64,000 nucleotides of DNA from Amycolatopsis vastitatis (GTDB taxonomy: Bacteria; Actinomycetota; Actinomycetes; Mycobacteriales; Pseudonocardiaceae). The DNA lies in contig NZ_NMUL01000007.1 of assembly GCF_002234595.1 (NCBI RefSeq), positions 248,001-312,000 of the forward strand, read 5' to 3'. Under the pieces are notes generated by a model, which made no database searches, was not told the origin of the DNA, and was given only the letters and a program-made list of their open reading frames with translations. Numbering within the stretch: the stretch's first letter is position 1; each line of letters begins with the position of its first letter. Positions 54,151 through 62,737 of the stretch are shown here, one piece after another. A program made the position numbers and the translations under genes.

Positions 54151-55919
54151 CGGGATCCCTCCGGGGGTTCGGGTGGGGGCGCTGTACCGCCGAGTTCCGC
54201 GGCGTAGAGCCGGAGCAGCTCCGGCATCCGGTACCGGCCGGGGCCCGCCGGCTCCAGCAGGTGGTGGTCGACGAGCCGCTCGGCGGCGGCGTGGGTGTCC
54301 GCCGCGGACATCACGGGCAGCCCGCCGCCGCCGGCCTGGCGGAACGCCCGCGCGGCGAGCCGGTCCGCCTCGTCGCCGGCGTCGAGGACCCGCAGGCTGG
54401 CGGAAAACGCGGCGCGGACCGAGTGCGAGCCGGCGCGCAGCTCGTCGAGCCGGCGATCCGGGTCGGTCAGCCGGCTGGTGAGCGCCGAGATCGGCAGGCC
54501 GGGCCGGGCGGCCAAGCGGGCGCCGGCGATCCGCAGCGCCAGCGGCAGCCCGGTGCACGCGGCCGCGATGGCGGCGGCCGCGGCGGGCTCGGCCGCTATC
54601 CGGTCCGGGCCCGCCCAGTGGGCCAGCACGGCCAGCGCCGCGGGCTCGGCCAGCGGGGCGGGGCGCAGCCGGAGGCCCGCGTCCACCGCGGCGAGCCCGG
54701 CCCGGCCGGTGACCAGCACGAGACACCCCGGCGCGCCGGGGAGGAGCGGGAGGACCTGGTCGGCGTCGCGGGCGTCGTCCAGCAGGATCAGCATCCGCTT
54801 GCCGACGAGGGCGGACCGGTAGGCGGCGCCGAGCTCCTGTGCGCTGGTCGCCCCCGGTGCGGGCGGGCGGCCGAGCCCGCGCAGCAGCCGGGCGAGTGCC
54901 TCGACGGCCGGCAGGGGACCGGCGCCAGTGTGCCCGTGCAGGTCGAGGTGCAGCTGGCCGTCGGGGAACGCGCCGGCACTCTCATGTCCGAAGTGGACGG
55001 ACAGGGCCGTCTTCCCGGTGCCCGCGGCGCCCTCGACGGTGACCACGCCGGTGACCCGCGGGTCGGCGACGGCCTCGTGCAGTGCGGCGAGCTCGTCGTC
55101 CCGGCCGGCCAGGAGCCCGGGTGGCGCGGGCAGCTGCCGCGGCACCGGCGCGAGCGGTTCGCGTGGCTGCGGGGACTTCAGCAGCGTCCGGTCGGCGGCG
55201 AGGATGCGCTGTTGCAGGCGCTGCAGCTCCGGGCCGGGCTCGATGCCCAGCTCGTCCACGAGCACCGACCGGGCCTCGGCGAAGGCGCGCAGAGCTTCGG
55301 CGTGCCGCCCGGACTGGAACAGCGCGAGCATGTGCAGCCCGCGCAGGCGTTCCCGGAGCGGGTTCGCGGCCACCAGCACGGTGAGCTCGCCGGTGACCTC
55401 GCGGTGGTGCCCCAGCCGCAGCCGCGCCTCGACCCGGTGCTCCTCGGCGTCCAGCCGCTCGTCGGTGAGCGCGGAGCGGACGGCGGCGGTGATGGTCGAG
55501 TCCTCGACGCCGGCCAGTGGCTCGCCGCGCCAGTGGGTGAGCGCCCGGCCGAGCAGCTCGGCCTGCGCGTGGTCGTCGGCGGTCTCTTTCGCGGCGGTCA
55601 CCAGCTCCCGGAAGCGGTACAGGTCGACCCGCCGCGGGTCGACGTCGAGCAGGTAGCCGGGCGAGCGGTGGACGAGCCGGATCGCCGGGTCCGCGGCCAG
55701 GGTGTTCCGCAGCTGTGACACACAGCCCTGGATGACGTTGCGGGCGGTGCCGGGCACGTGCCGGCCGGGCCAGAGCGCATCGCGCAGCCGTTGCATGGGC
55801 ACCACCTGGCCGGGCTTCAGCAGCAGCATCGCCAGGACGCAGCGGCGCTGCGCGCTGCCCAATGCCAGCTGGCGTGCCTCGTGCCAGATCACGACCGGAC
55901 CCAACAGCCCGAATTCCAT
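54147..55919 (-). CDS. AfsR-like SARP regulator with NB-ARC ATPase
   Basis: A 590-aa regulator. Residues ~1-90 are the OmpR-like DNA-binding domain (FGLLGPVVIWHEARQLALGSAQRR; NVIQGCVSQLRNTL). Residues ~95-250 are the BTAD domain. Residues ~270-560 are an NB-ARC-type ATPase with P-loop GAAGTGKTALS and LILLDDARDADQV, then a winged-helix piece. The TPR region of full AfsR is absent. It is the first gene of the leftward biosynthetic operon and starts next to the intergenic region with TCAGCG repeats, so it probably controls both operons and itself. Confidence 0.9.
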   Translation of the reverse strand: MEFGLLGPVVIWHEARQLALGSAQRRCVLAMLLLKPGQVVPMQRLRDALWPGRHVPGTARNVIQGCVSQLRNTLAADPAIRLVHRSPGYLLDVDPRRVDLYRFRELVTAAKETADDHAQAELLGRALTHWRGEPLAGVEDSTITAAVRSALTDERLDAEEHRVEARLRLGHHREVTGELTVLVAANPLRERLRGLHMLALFQSGRHAEALRAFAEARSVLVDELGIEPGPELQRLQQRILAADRTLLKSPQPREPLAPVPRQLPAPPGLLAGRDDELAALHEAVADPRVTGVVTVEGAAGTGKTALSVHFGHESAGAFPDGQLHLDLHGHTGAGPLPAVEALARLLRGLGRPPAPGATSAQELGAAYRSALVGKRMLILLDDARDADQVLPLLPGAPGCLVLVTGRAGLAAVDAGLRLRPAPLAEPAALAVLAHWAGPDRIAAEPAAAAAIAAACTGLPLALRIAGARLAARPGLPISALTSRLTDPDRRLDELRAGSHSVRAAFSASLRVLDAGDEADRLAARAFRQAGGGGLPVMSAADTHAAAERLVDHHLLEPAGPGRYRMPELLRLYAAELGGTAPPPEPPEGSR

Positions 55920-56308
55920 TTGACCCCCGGCCGTATTCCGGCGCTTTCAATGGGAGGGCGTCGCATCCCGTGCCCGGTGAATTCAAGGAATTCTTCGGAC
56001 TGCGGATGGCCGGGTTTGAAAGGACGGCCGATGGGCCGGTCTTTCGCGCCGGGGTGACGTCGACTGGTCTGCCCCATGGAGTGGAAAGGTTTGCCGGGCC
56101 GATGATAGCGCGCGGAGGACGCGCTTTCGACGGGAGCTCAGCGATCAATCAGCGCGCGCTCAGCGGCACCCGCCAGTGTTGTCTTGGAGAGCGGGGGACC
56201 GTCCGCGCAATGACAGCATTCGATGGCTGAAACGTATTCGAATGGCGAGTAAATCGGCCGTTCGGGTGAGGATCACCGAGGCGGCAGGACTGAACGGGGG
56301 AATGGCGG
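55920..56308. other. 389-bp bidirectional control region of the cluster
   Basis: No coding frame. It separates the leftward AfsR-led operon from the rightward NRPS operon. Besides the SARP repeats at 56138-56165, it holds an imperfect dyad (about 56018-56045, GAAAGGACGGCC against its near complement). The section 55920-56010 is moderately AT-richer and could hold the leftward promoter. Confidence 0.7.
56138..56179 (+). promoter_or_regulatory. Triple SARP box and -10 of the rightward NRPS operon
   Basis: TCAGCG occurs at 56138, 56149 and 56160, exactly 11 bases apart and in the same orientation. CAGTGT (56174-56179) begins 8 bases after the last repeat, the spacing reported between SARP repeats and the -10 element. 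Transcription would begin near 56187 and read into the NRPS at 56309. Confidence 0.75.
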
Positions 56309-59185
56309 GTGAGCACTTCCGTGACGCAGCACGGTGCGGTGATCGCGCTACCGGCGGACCGGGGCATCCACCACCTCATCGCCGACCGCGTCGCGGCCGA
56401 GCCGGGCGGACTCGCCGTCTCCGCAGCCGACGGAGACCTCACCTACGGGCAGCTTTGGGCCCGTTCTTCGGAACTGGCCGCGGCCCTGTCGGCTCGCGGT
56501 GTCCGGCCGGGTGATCGCGTCGCGGTGGCGGTGGACCGCTCGGCCGCGCTGGTCGTCACCCTGCTCGCCGTCGCGCGGCTGGGAGCGGCCTACGTGCCGC
56601 TCGACGCGCTCGCCCCGCCGGGGCGCACCGCGGCCGTCCTGGCGGAGGCGGCCTGTGCCGCAGTCGTCCGGGGACCGGGCAGGCCGCCACTGCCGGACAT
56701 TCCGGCGCTGGACGTCACCGCCGTGCGTGGCCGGGACGGCCACTGGCCCGAACCGGCGCCCTTCGATCCCGAGTCGCCGCTCTACGTCGCCTACACCTCC
56801 GGCTCCACCGGCGCGCCCAAGGGCGTCGTGGTGCCCCACCGGGCGGTACTGCGGCTGGTGATCTCGCCCGCCTACTGCCCGCTGGGTCCCGGTGACCGGG
56901 TCGCCCAGCTGGCGAACCCGGCGTTCGACGCGCTCACGTTCGAGGTCTGGAGCACGCTCGCCGCGGGCGCGACCGTGGTCGTGCTGCCCGCGCCCGGGCG
57001 GGTCGATCTGGGCGGCTGGGGCGAGGTGCTGACGCGGAACCGGATCAGCGCCCTGTTCCTCACCTCGGCGCTGTTCGACCTGATCGCCAGGGCCGAGCCG
57101 TCGGCGTTCGCCCCGGTCGCCACCCTGCTGGTCGGCGGCGACACGATGGACCCGGCCGTCGTCCGGCGGGTGCTCGACGCGGATCCGCCCGGCAGGCTGG
57201 TCAACGCCTACGGCCCGACCGAGGCCACGACTTTCGCCGCCTTCTTCGAGTGCACGCCGGAGACGATCGACGGGCACGGGCGCGTCCCGATCGGGGGCCC
57301 GCTCCAGAACACCTGGCTGTGCGTCCTCGACGACGACCGCGCGGCCGCGGCCGAGGGCGAGCTGTGGATCGGCGGCCCGGGGGTGGCGCTGGGCTACCTC
57401 GGCCGGCCGGACGAGACCGCCGCGCGCTTCTTCCCGGGCGAGGCGGTACCCGGAGCGGACGGCGCAGGACCCTGGTACCGCACCGGAGACCGGGTCCGTC
57501 TCCGCGGCGACGGCGTCATCGAGTTCCTCGGCCGCGTCGATCGCCAGGTGAAGCTGCGCGGGTTCCGGGTCGAGCCGGGCGAGGTCGAGGCCGCGGTGCT
57601 GGCCACCGGGCTGGTGTCCGCCGTGGCGGTGGAAAAGACCGGCGACGGCCACCTCGCCCATCTCGTCGGTTACGTCGCGGGCGCCGCCGCGGACGCGGAC
57701 CTGTCCGCGGCCCTGCGGGACCGGCTGCCGGAGTACATGGTGCCCGCCCGGTGGGTCCGGCTACCCGCGCTCCCGCTGACCTCGACGGGGAAGCTCGACC
57801 GGGCCCGGCTGGCCGCGGGCGAGCGCACCGCCCCGATGTCGGCCGGCCAGGAACGGCTCTGGTTCGTGGAAGCCGCCGAGCCGGGGACGGCGGCCTACGC
57901 GACGCCCATCCTGCTGCGCTGGCGTGGCGCGGTGGACCTCACCGCGCTGTCGGCCGCGCTCACCGCGGTGGTGGCCCGGCACGAGCCGCTGCGCACGACC
58001 TACCGGCTCGAGGCCGGCAGCCCGGTGCAGGTGATCCACGAGCCTGCCGCCGTGGACGTCGAGGTGCGTGCCGGTGCCGCCGACGAAGCCGGGCGATTCG
58101 CGGCCGCGCCGATCGACCTGACGACGGATCCGCCGCTGCGGTGCACGGTCTGGCCCGGGCTGCCGGGCGGGGACCTTGTGCTGCTGAGCACGCACCACAT
58201 CGCGGTGGACGGCTGGTCCGCCCACGTGCTCCTGGCCGACCTGGCCACCGCCTACCAGGCCGCCGCGGCCGGGCACGTCCCCGCCCTGCCGCCGACGGAG
58301 ATCGGGTTCTCCGGCTACGCGGCCCGGGAACGGAGTGAGGCCGGCAGCCCGGAGACGGCGAGCCGCGTCGCCGAGTACGCCGCGCGGCTCCGGGACCTGG
58401 CCGCCGACCTGTCGCTCGACCGCCGCCCCGGGCCGCGTTCGCCGGTGACCGGGCCGCGAGCGGGCACCCGGTACCCGCTCGACCTGGACGGTCCCTTGTG
58501 GACGGACACCCGCGAGCTGGCGCGCCGGCTGCGGATCACGCCGTTCGCCGTGCTGCTGGCCGCGTTCACCGTGGTGGTCCGCCGCTGGTCGGGCCGGACG
58601 GCCTTCCTGCTGGGCACCGGGGTGGCCAACCGGCCGTGGCCGGAGCTCGAAGAACTGGTGGGGCTGTTCGCCAACACCGTCCCGCTCCGCTGCGAGGTGG
58701 CCGACGCCGAGTCGTTCACCCGGCTGTGCGAGGTCACCGCCGCCGAGGTGCTGACCGCATTCGACGAGGAATCACTGCCGCTGGACCGGCTGGTGACCGC
58801 CGTCGCCGACCGGCGCAGCCCGCTGGTCCAGGTGGTTTTCAGCTTCCAGCAGGCCGGCGCCGCGCCGCCCGCGCCGTGGCACTCGGCGGATTCGCCTGAT
58901 ACCGGCTGGGCGAAGTTCGACTTCTCCGTGTTCCTCGAGGCCGGGCCCGGCGGCCTGACCGGGCACGTCGAATACGACACCGCGCGCTACCCCCGTGACC
59001 TGGTCGCCGCGCTCGCCGACGGGTTCGTCGTCCTGCTCGGCGCGGCCTGCCGGAATCCGGCCGTCCCGGTCGCCGAGCTACCCCACTCCCGGCGGCCGGT
59101 CACCCGGCAGGCCCCCGCTCCGCTCGACCTGTCCTCGCAGGCCCTGGCGCGCTTGGCGTCCTCCCGGAAGGAACCCGCACCGTGA
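56309..59185 (+). CDS. NRPS A-C didomain without a carrier domain
   Basis: A 958-aa protein from GTG 56309. The adenylation domain (~15-505) has A3 YTSGSTGAPKG, A4 FDALTFE, A5 NAYGPTEATT, A7 YRTGDRVR, A8 KLRGFRVEPGEVE and A10 TGKLDRARL. Pocket residues read D, A, F, F, L, G, A, T, F, K, suggesting a branched or other hydrophobic amino acid. Directly after A10 comes MSAGQERLWFVE, the start of a condensation domain with HH at 629-630 in HHIAVDG. No carrier domain lies between A and C. The activated residue must therefore be loaded onto a carrier in trans. First gene of the rightward operon; overlaps the next gene by GTGA. Confidence 0.88.
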   Translation: MSTSVTQHGAVIALPADRGIHHLIADRVAAEPGGLAVSAADGDLTYGQLWARSSELAAALSARGVRPGDRVAVAVDRSAALVVTLLAVARLGAAYVPLDALAPPGRTAAVLAEAACAAVVRGPGRPPLPDIPALDVTAVRGRDGHWPEPAPFDPESPLYVAYTSGSTGAPKGVVVPHRAVLRLVISPAYCPLGPGDRVAQLANPAFDALTFEVWSTLAAGATVVVLPAPGRVDLGGWGEVLTRNRISALFLTSALFDLIARAEPSAFAPVATLLVGGDTMDPAVVRRVLDADPPGRLVNAYGPTEATTFAAFFECTPETIDGHGRVPIGGPLQNTWLCVLDDDRAAAAEGELWIGGPGVALGYLGRPDETAARFFPGEAVPGADGAGPWYRTGDRVRLRGDGVIEFLGRVDRQVKLRGFRVEPGEVEAAVLATGLVSAVAVEKTGDGHLAHLVGYVAGAAADADLSAALRDRLPEYMVPARWVRLPALPLTSTGKLDRARLAAGERTAPMSAGQERLWFVEAAEPGTAAYATPILLRWRGAVDLTALSAALTAVVARHEPLRTTYRLEAGSPVQVIHEPAAVDVEVRAGAADEAGRFAAAPIDLTTDPPLRCTVWPGLPGGDLVLLSTHHIAVDGWSAHVLLADLATAYQAAAAGHVPALPPTEIGFSGYAARERSEAGSPETASRVAEYAARLRDLAADLSLDRRPGPRSPVTGPRAGTRYPLDLDGPLWTDTRELARRLRITPFAVLLAAFTVVVRRWSGRTAFLLGTGVANRPWPELEELVGLFANTVPLRCEVADAESFTRLCEVTAAEVLTAFDEESLPLDRLVTAVADRRSPLVQVVFSFQQAGAAPPAPWHSADSPDTGWAKFDFSVFLEAGPGGLTGHVEYDTARYPRDLVAALADGFVVLLGAACRNPAVPVAELPHSRRPVTRQAPAPLDLSSQALARLASSRKEPAP

Positions 59186-60012
59186 TCGATTCCTCCCTCG
59201 GCATCCTCGTCGACCAGGCGTTCATGGGTTCGTCGCTGCTGGGCCGCGACGCCTGGCGGGCCGCGGCCGAGGCGGGCGCGGACTGGATCGCGCTCACCGA
59301 GGAAGCCATGACGGTGACGCCGGAAGTGCTGCACGCACTGCGCACCGACGTCGAGACCGCCGGGGTGCCGGTGGTCATGGCGCAGTGCCACGCCTTCGGC
59401 CTGAACGACCCGCGCGAAGTGGCCAGGGAATGGAACATCGTCCGCACCGAGCGGCACGTCGACCTGGCGCGCGAGCTGGGCGCGCCGGTGCTCAAGATCC
59501 TGCTCGGCGAGTGGATCTGGCGCACGATGTGGCCGACGGCGACCCAGTGGCAGCTGCTCGTCGACGCGGTACGCCGGATCGGCGACTACGCCGCGCCTCG
59601 CGGCGTCGAGGTCAGCGTCGAGCTCGAACCCCTCGACCACTCCCTGGTCAACGACATCGCGTCACTGAGCAGGCTCATCACCGAGGTGGATTCGGAGGCG
59701 GTGCTGGCCAACATCGACACCTCGCACATGGTGGTCCGCGGGGTGCCCGCGGACGAGGTGGCGCGGCTCGGCGGCCGGGTCAACAGCGTCGACTTCTCCG
59801 ACTCGAACGGCCGTTACCACGAGCACCTCGCCCCCGGTGACGGCGTCGCGGACCTGGCCGCCTTCGTCACGCAGCTGCGGGCGGCGCAGGCGCGGGCGAT
59901 CGCGGTCGAAGTCGGCCCGTTCGCCGATCCGGAGAACGCTTTCCGGAAGGTCGAGCGGGCGATCCTCGGCACCCGGGCGCTGTTCGCGGATTCGGTGGTG
60001 CCGCGTGCCTGA
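59182..60012 (+). CDS. Xylose isomerase-like TIM-barrel enzyme
   Basis: A 276-aa AP-endonuclease-2/sugar phosphate isomerase-type barrel. Metal-site residues are visible: Glu in VSVELEPLDHS, Asp-His in ANIDTSHM, Asp-Ser with the following His in VDFSDSNGRYHEH, and Glu in AIAVEVGPF. Family members isomerise or epimerise sugars, hydroxypyruvate or inosose-type substrates. Embedded between two NRPS genes with overlaps on both sides (4 and 8 bases), it probably makes or modifies a building block or the assembled chain. The substrate is unknown. Confidence 0.85.
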   Translation: MIDSSLGILVDQAFMGSSLLGRDAWRAAAEAGADWIALTEEAMTVTPEVLHALRTDVETAGVPVVMAQCHAFGLNDPREVAREWNIVRTERHVDLARELGAPVLKILLGEWIWRTMWPTATQWQLLVDAVRRIGDYAAPRGVEVSVELEPLDHSLVNDIASLSRLITEVDSEAVLANIDTSHMVVRGVPADEVARLGGRVNSVDFSDSNGRYHEHLAPGDGVADLAAFVTQLRAAQARAIAVEVGPFADPENAFRKVERAILGTRALFADSVVPRA

Positions 60013-62737
60013 ACCCCGGACGGTCCCCGAAATGGTCGCGGCGAGCCTCGCGCTGGCCGATCCCGCGGCCGTCTGCGTCGAGTACGGCGGTTCGACCGCC
60101 ACGGGCGCGGAACTCGACGCGCTCGCCTGGGGAATCGCCGGCAGGCTGCGGGCGGCCGGTGTGGGGACCGGCGCGGTCGTCGGCGTCCTCGCCTCGCCGG
60201 GGCCGCGTCAGGTCGCGGCTTGGCTCGGCGTGTTGCGGGCCGGTGCCGCGTTCGCGCCGCTCGACCCCAGCAGGCCCGATCCGCCCGGAATCGAGCTGCT
60301 CCGGGAGGCCGATGTGGCGCCGGGCCCGCCGGGGGCGCCGGTTCCGGTCGACGAGCACGCCCCGGCGGTGGTCCTGGTCTCGCCCGACGGCGAGACCGTC
60401 GTGTGGGAACAGGAAAACCTCCTGCACGCGGCGCTCACGACGGCGTGGCTGCACGAGCTGGGCCCGGGTTCCCAGCTGCTCGTTCCTGGGGCGACGGCGG
60501 TCGTCGAGGCGTTCGCCTGCCTGTGTTCCGGCGCGCGCCTGGTGCTCACCGACGTCGTCGAGCACCAGGGCCGGTCCTTCTACCGCGCCACCGGATGCCC
60601 CGGCTTCGCGGCCGAGATCGTTGGCGAATCGCTGCGGCCGGTGCCGAACACCCGCCTGGACGTGCTCGGCGCCGGCGGCGAGGAGCTGCCCGACGGGGTC
60701 GAAGGGGACCTTTGGGTGTTCGGTCCGGGGGTGCCCGGCGACCTCCGGCGGTGCCGGACCGGCGACCGCGCCGTGCGGGGCCGCGACGGGGAGCTGAGGC
60801 TGGCCGCGCCGGTCGAGCCGGAGCCGTCGTCGTCGCCGGTGCAGGTGTCCGAGACGGGACGGCGGCGGGCGGCGGAGCTGTTCGCGGAGACCCTGTCCGA
60901 GGCCGGGCTGTACGGCGAGGCGCAGCGGGCCGCGCTGCGCGAACCGGACGCCGACTTCTTCCGCCTCGGCGGCCATTCACTGCTCGCCGTGGGGATGATC
61001 GCCAGTGCGGCGCGGCGCTGGAACGGCGAGGTGGCGTTGGGGGACTTCCTCGCCGACCCCACCGTGACGGGACTCGGCACTCTGCTGGACACCGCGGCGG
61101 CACCGCCGCTGCGCTCGCCCGTCACCACCGGCGACGGCTGGTACCCGGCGTTGCCCGCGCAGCAACGGCTCTGGTTCCTCGACCGGATTTCCGGGCTGCG
61201 TCAGGCCTACCTGGTGACGTTCGTGCTGGAGTACACCGGGCCGGTGGACGCCGTCCGGCTCGCCACGTCGATCCGGTCCGTGCTCGGCAGGCACCCGGCG
61301 CTGCGTTCGGTGTTCCGGCTCGACCACGCGCGCCGGGAACTGGTCTGCCGAACCGACGGCCCGGCCCCCGAAGTGTCGCTTGTGGACGGACAGGGCCGGT
61401 CTCGAACGGAACACGACGCGTACCTCGACGAGGTGCTCTGGCGTCCCTTCGACCTGGCCGCCGGCCCGCCCGCGCGAGCGGCGGTGATCACCTCGGGGAC
61501 CGGCGCGACCACGGTCGCGCTGAGCGCTTCGCACGTCGTGCTCGACGGCTGGTCGCTGCGGCAGCTCGCGACCGAGATCGGCGAAACCTACCGCGCGGCC
61601 GGGCAAGGCGGGCGCCCGTTCCTGCCCGAGCCGGTCCACCCGGCGGAGGTCGCCGCCGAGCCGGCGGAGCGGGGGAAGGCCCGGCTGGCCGACGTGCTCG
61701 CGGCCCTGGAAGGCGCCCCGCTCGACGTCGACCTGCCGCGGGACCGGCCGCGCGAGGCCGAACAGCGCACCGCGGGAGCCACCGCCGTCCTCGGGCTGGG
61801 ACCCGAGCTGACCGCGCGGCTGCGGGTGGTCGCCGCCGCGCACGGCTGCTCGACGTTCATGGTGCTCGTCACGCTGCTCGCGACGGCGCTGGCCCGGCGC
61901 GGCGGCCAACGCGACTTCCTGTTCGCCTTTCCCTGGGCGGGCCGGGACGACCCGCGCCTGGTGAGCGCGGTCGGCATGCTCGCCGGCACCCTGCTCGTGC
62001 GCGCCGACCTGCGCGGTGAGCCGGGCTGGGCCGTGCTGCTCGGCCGGGTGCGCCGCGCCGCCACCGCGGCGTTCGCCCGCGCGGACGTCCCGTTCGACGC
62101 CGTCGCCGCGGCGCTGGACCCCGGGCGGGATCTCAGCAGGCCGCCGGTGACGCCGGTGATGGTCAGCGTGCTCGATGCGCCCCTGGCCGCGCCCGCCCTC
62201 GGCGAAGGCGTGGACGGCCGGGTCGAGATCCGGGACGCCGCGCACGTGAAGTACGAGCTCGCGCTCGTCGGGATCGAGCACCCGGACGAGCTGGAGCTCT
62301 ACGCCGACTACGTGACCGGCCTGTTCGACCGCGCCACTGTCACCACGCTGCTGGCCGACCTGTGCGGGCTGGCGCGCGAGCTCGTGCGATCCCTGGAGGA
62401 GACCGTGCCCGAACCACCCGTAGAGTCCACAGTGGACTTCATGGAGAAGGTCCGCCGGGCCTGGGCCGACGTGCTCGTCCGCGACGACGTGGACACCGAG
62501 ACCAGCTTCTTCGACGCGGGCGGCACCTCGTTGCTGCTCATCATGCTGCTCGATCGGCTGGCGCCGCTGACCGCGCGCGAACTCACCGTCGCCGACCTGT
62601 TCCGCTGCAACACCGTGTCGAGCCAGGCGCGGCTGCTCGCCGGCGACGACCGGCCCGCGCCCGCGCCGCGGGTGCAGGACAGGCAGCGGCTGCTCGGCGC
62701 GGCCCGCCGCCCGGCGCCGGAGACGTCGCACCGGTGA
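60005..62737 (+). CDS. NRPS with vestigial A domain: A*-T-C-T
   Basis: A 910-aa protein from GTG 60005. Residues ~1-290 align with an adenylation domain at the start (VVGVLASPGPRQVAAWLGVLRAGAAFAPLDPSRPDPP) and near A7 (CRTGD). The ATP loop is lost (SPDGETVVWEQENLL where TSGSTGxPKG should be) and about 200 residues are missing, so it cannot activate an amino acid. T1 has Ser325 in RLGGHSLLA. The C domain has SHVVLDG, with Ser509 replacing the first His and His510 kept. T2 has Ser842 in DAGGTSLLL. It overlaps both neighbours. T1 may be charged by another protein's A domain. Confidence 0.85.
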   Translation: MPEPRTVPEMVAASLALADPAAVCVEYGGSTATGAELDALAWGIAGRLRAAGVGTGAVVGVLASPGPRQVAAWLGVLRAGAAFAPLDPSRPDPPGIELLREADVAPGPPGAPVPVDEHAPAVVLVSPDGETVVWEQENLLHAALTTAWLHELGPGSQLLVPGATAVVEAFACLCSGARLVLTDVVEHQGRSFYRATGCPGFAAEIVGESLRPVPNTRLDVLGAGGEELPDGVEGDLWVFGPGVPGDLRRCRTGDRAVRGRDGELRLAAPVEPEPSSSPVQVSETGRRRAAELFAETLSEAGLYGEAQRAALREPDADFFRLGGHSLLAVGMIASAARRWNGEVALGDFLADPTVTGLGTLLDTAAAPPLRSPVTTGDGWYPALPAQQRLWFLDRISGLRQAYLVTFVLEYTGPVDAVRLATSIRSVLGRHPALRSVFRLDHARRELVCRTDGPAPEVSLVDGQGRSRTEHDAYLDEVLWRPFDLAAGPPARAAVITSGTGATTVALSASHVVLDGWSLRQLATEIGETYRAAGQGGRPFLPEPVHPAEVAAEPAERGKARLADVLAALEGAPLDVDLPRDRPREAEQRTAGATAVLGLGPELTARLRVVAAAHGCSTFMVLVTLLATALARRGGQRDFLFAFPWAGRDDPRLVSAVGMLAGTLLVRADLRGEPGWAVLLGRVRRAATAAFARADVPFDAVAAALDPGRDLSRPPVTPVMVSVLDAPLAAPALGEGVDGRVEIRDAAHVKYELALVGIEHPDELELYADYVTGLFDRATVTTLLADLCGLARELVRSLEETVPEPPVESTVDFMEKVRRAWADVLVRDDVDTETSFFDAGGTSLLLIMLLDRLAPLTARELTVADLFRCNTVSSQARLLAGDDRPAPAPRVQDRQRLLGAARRPAPETSHR

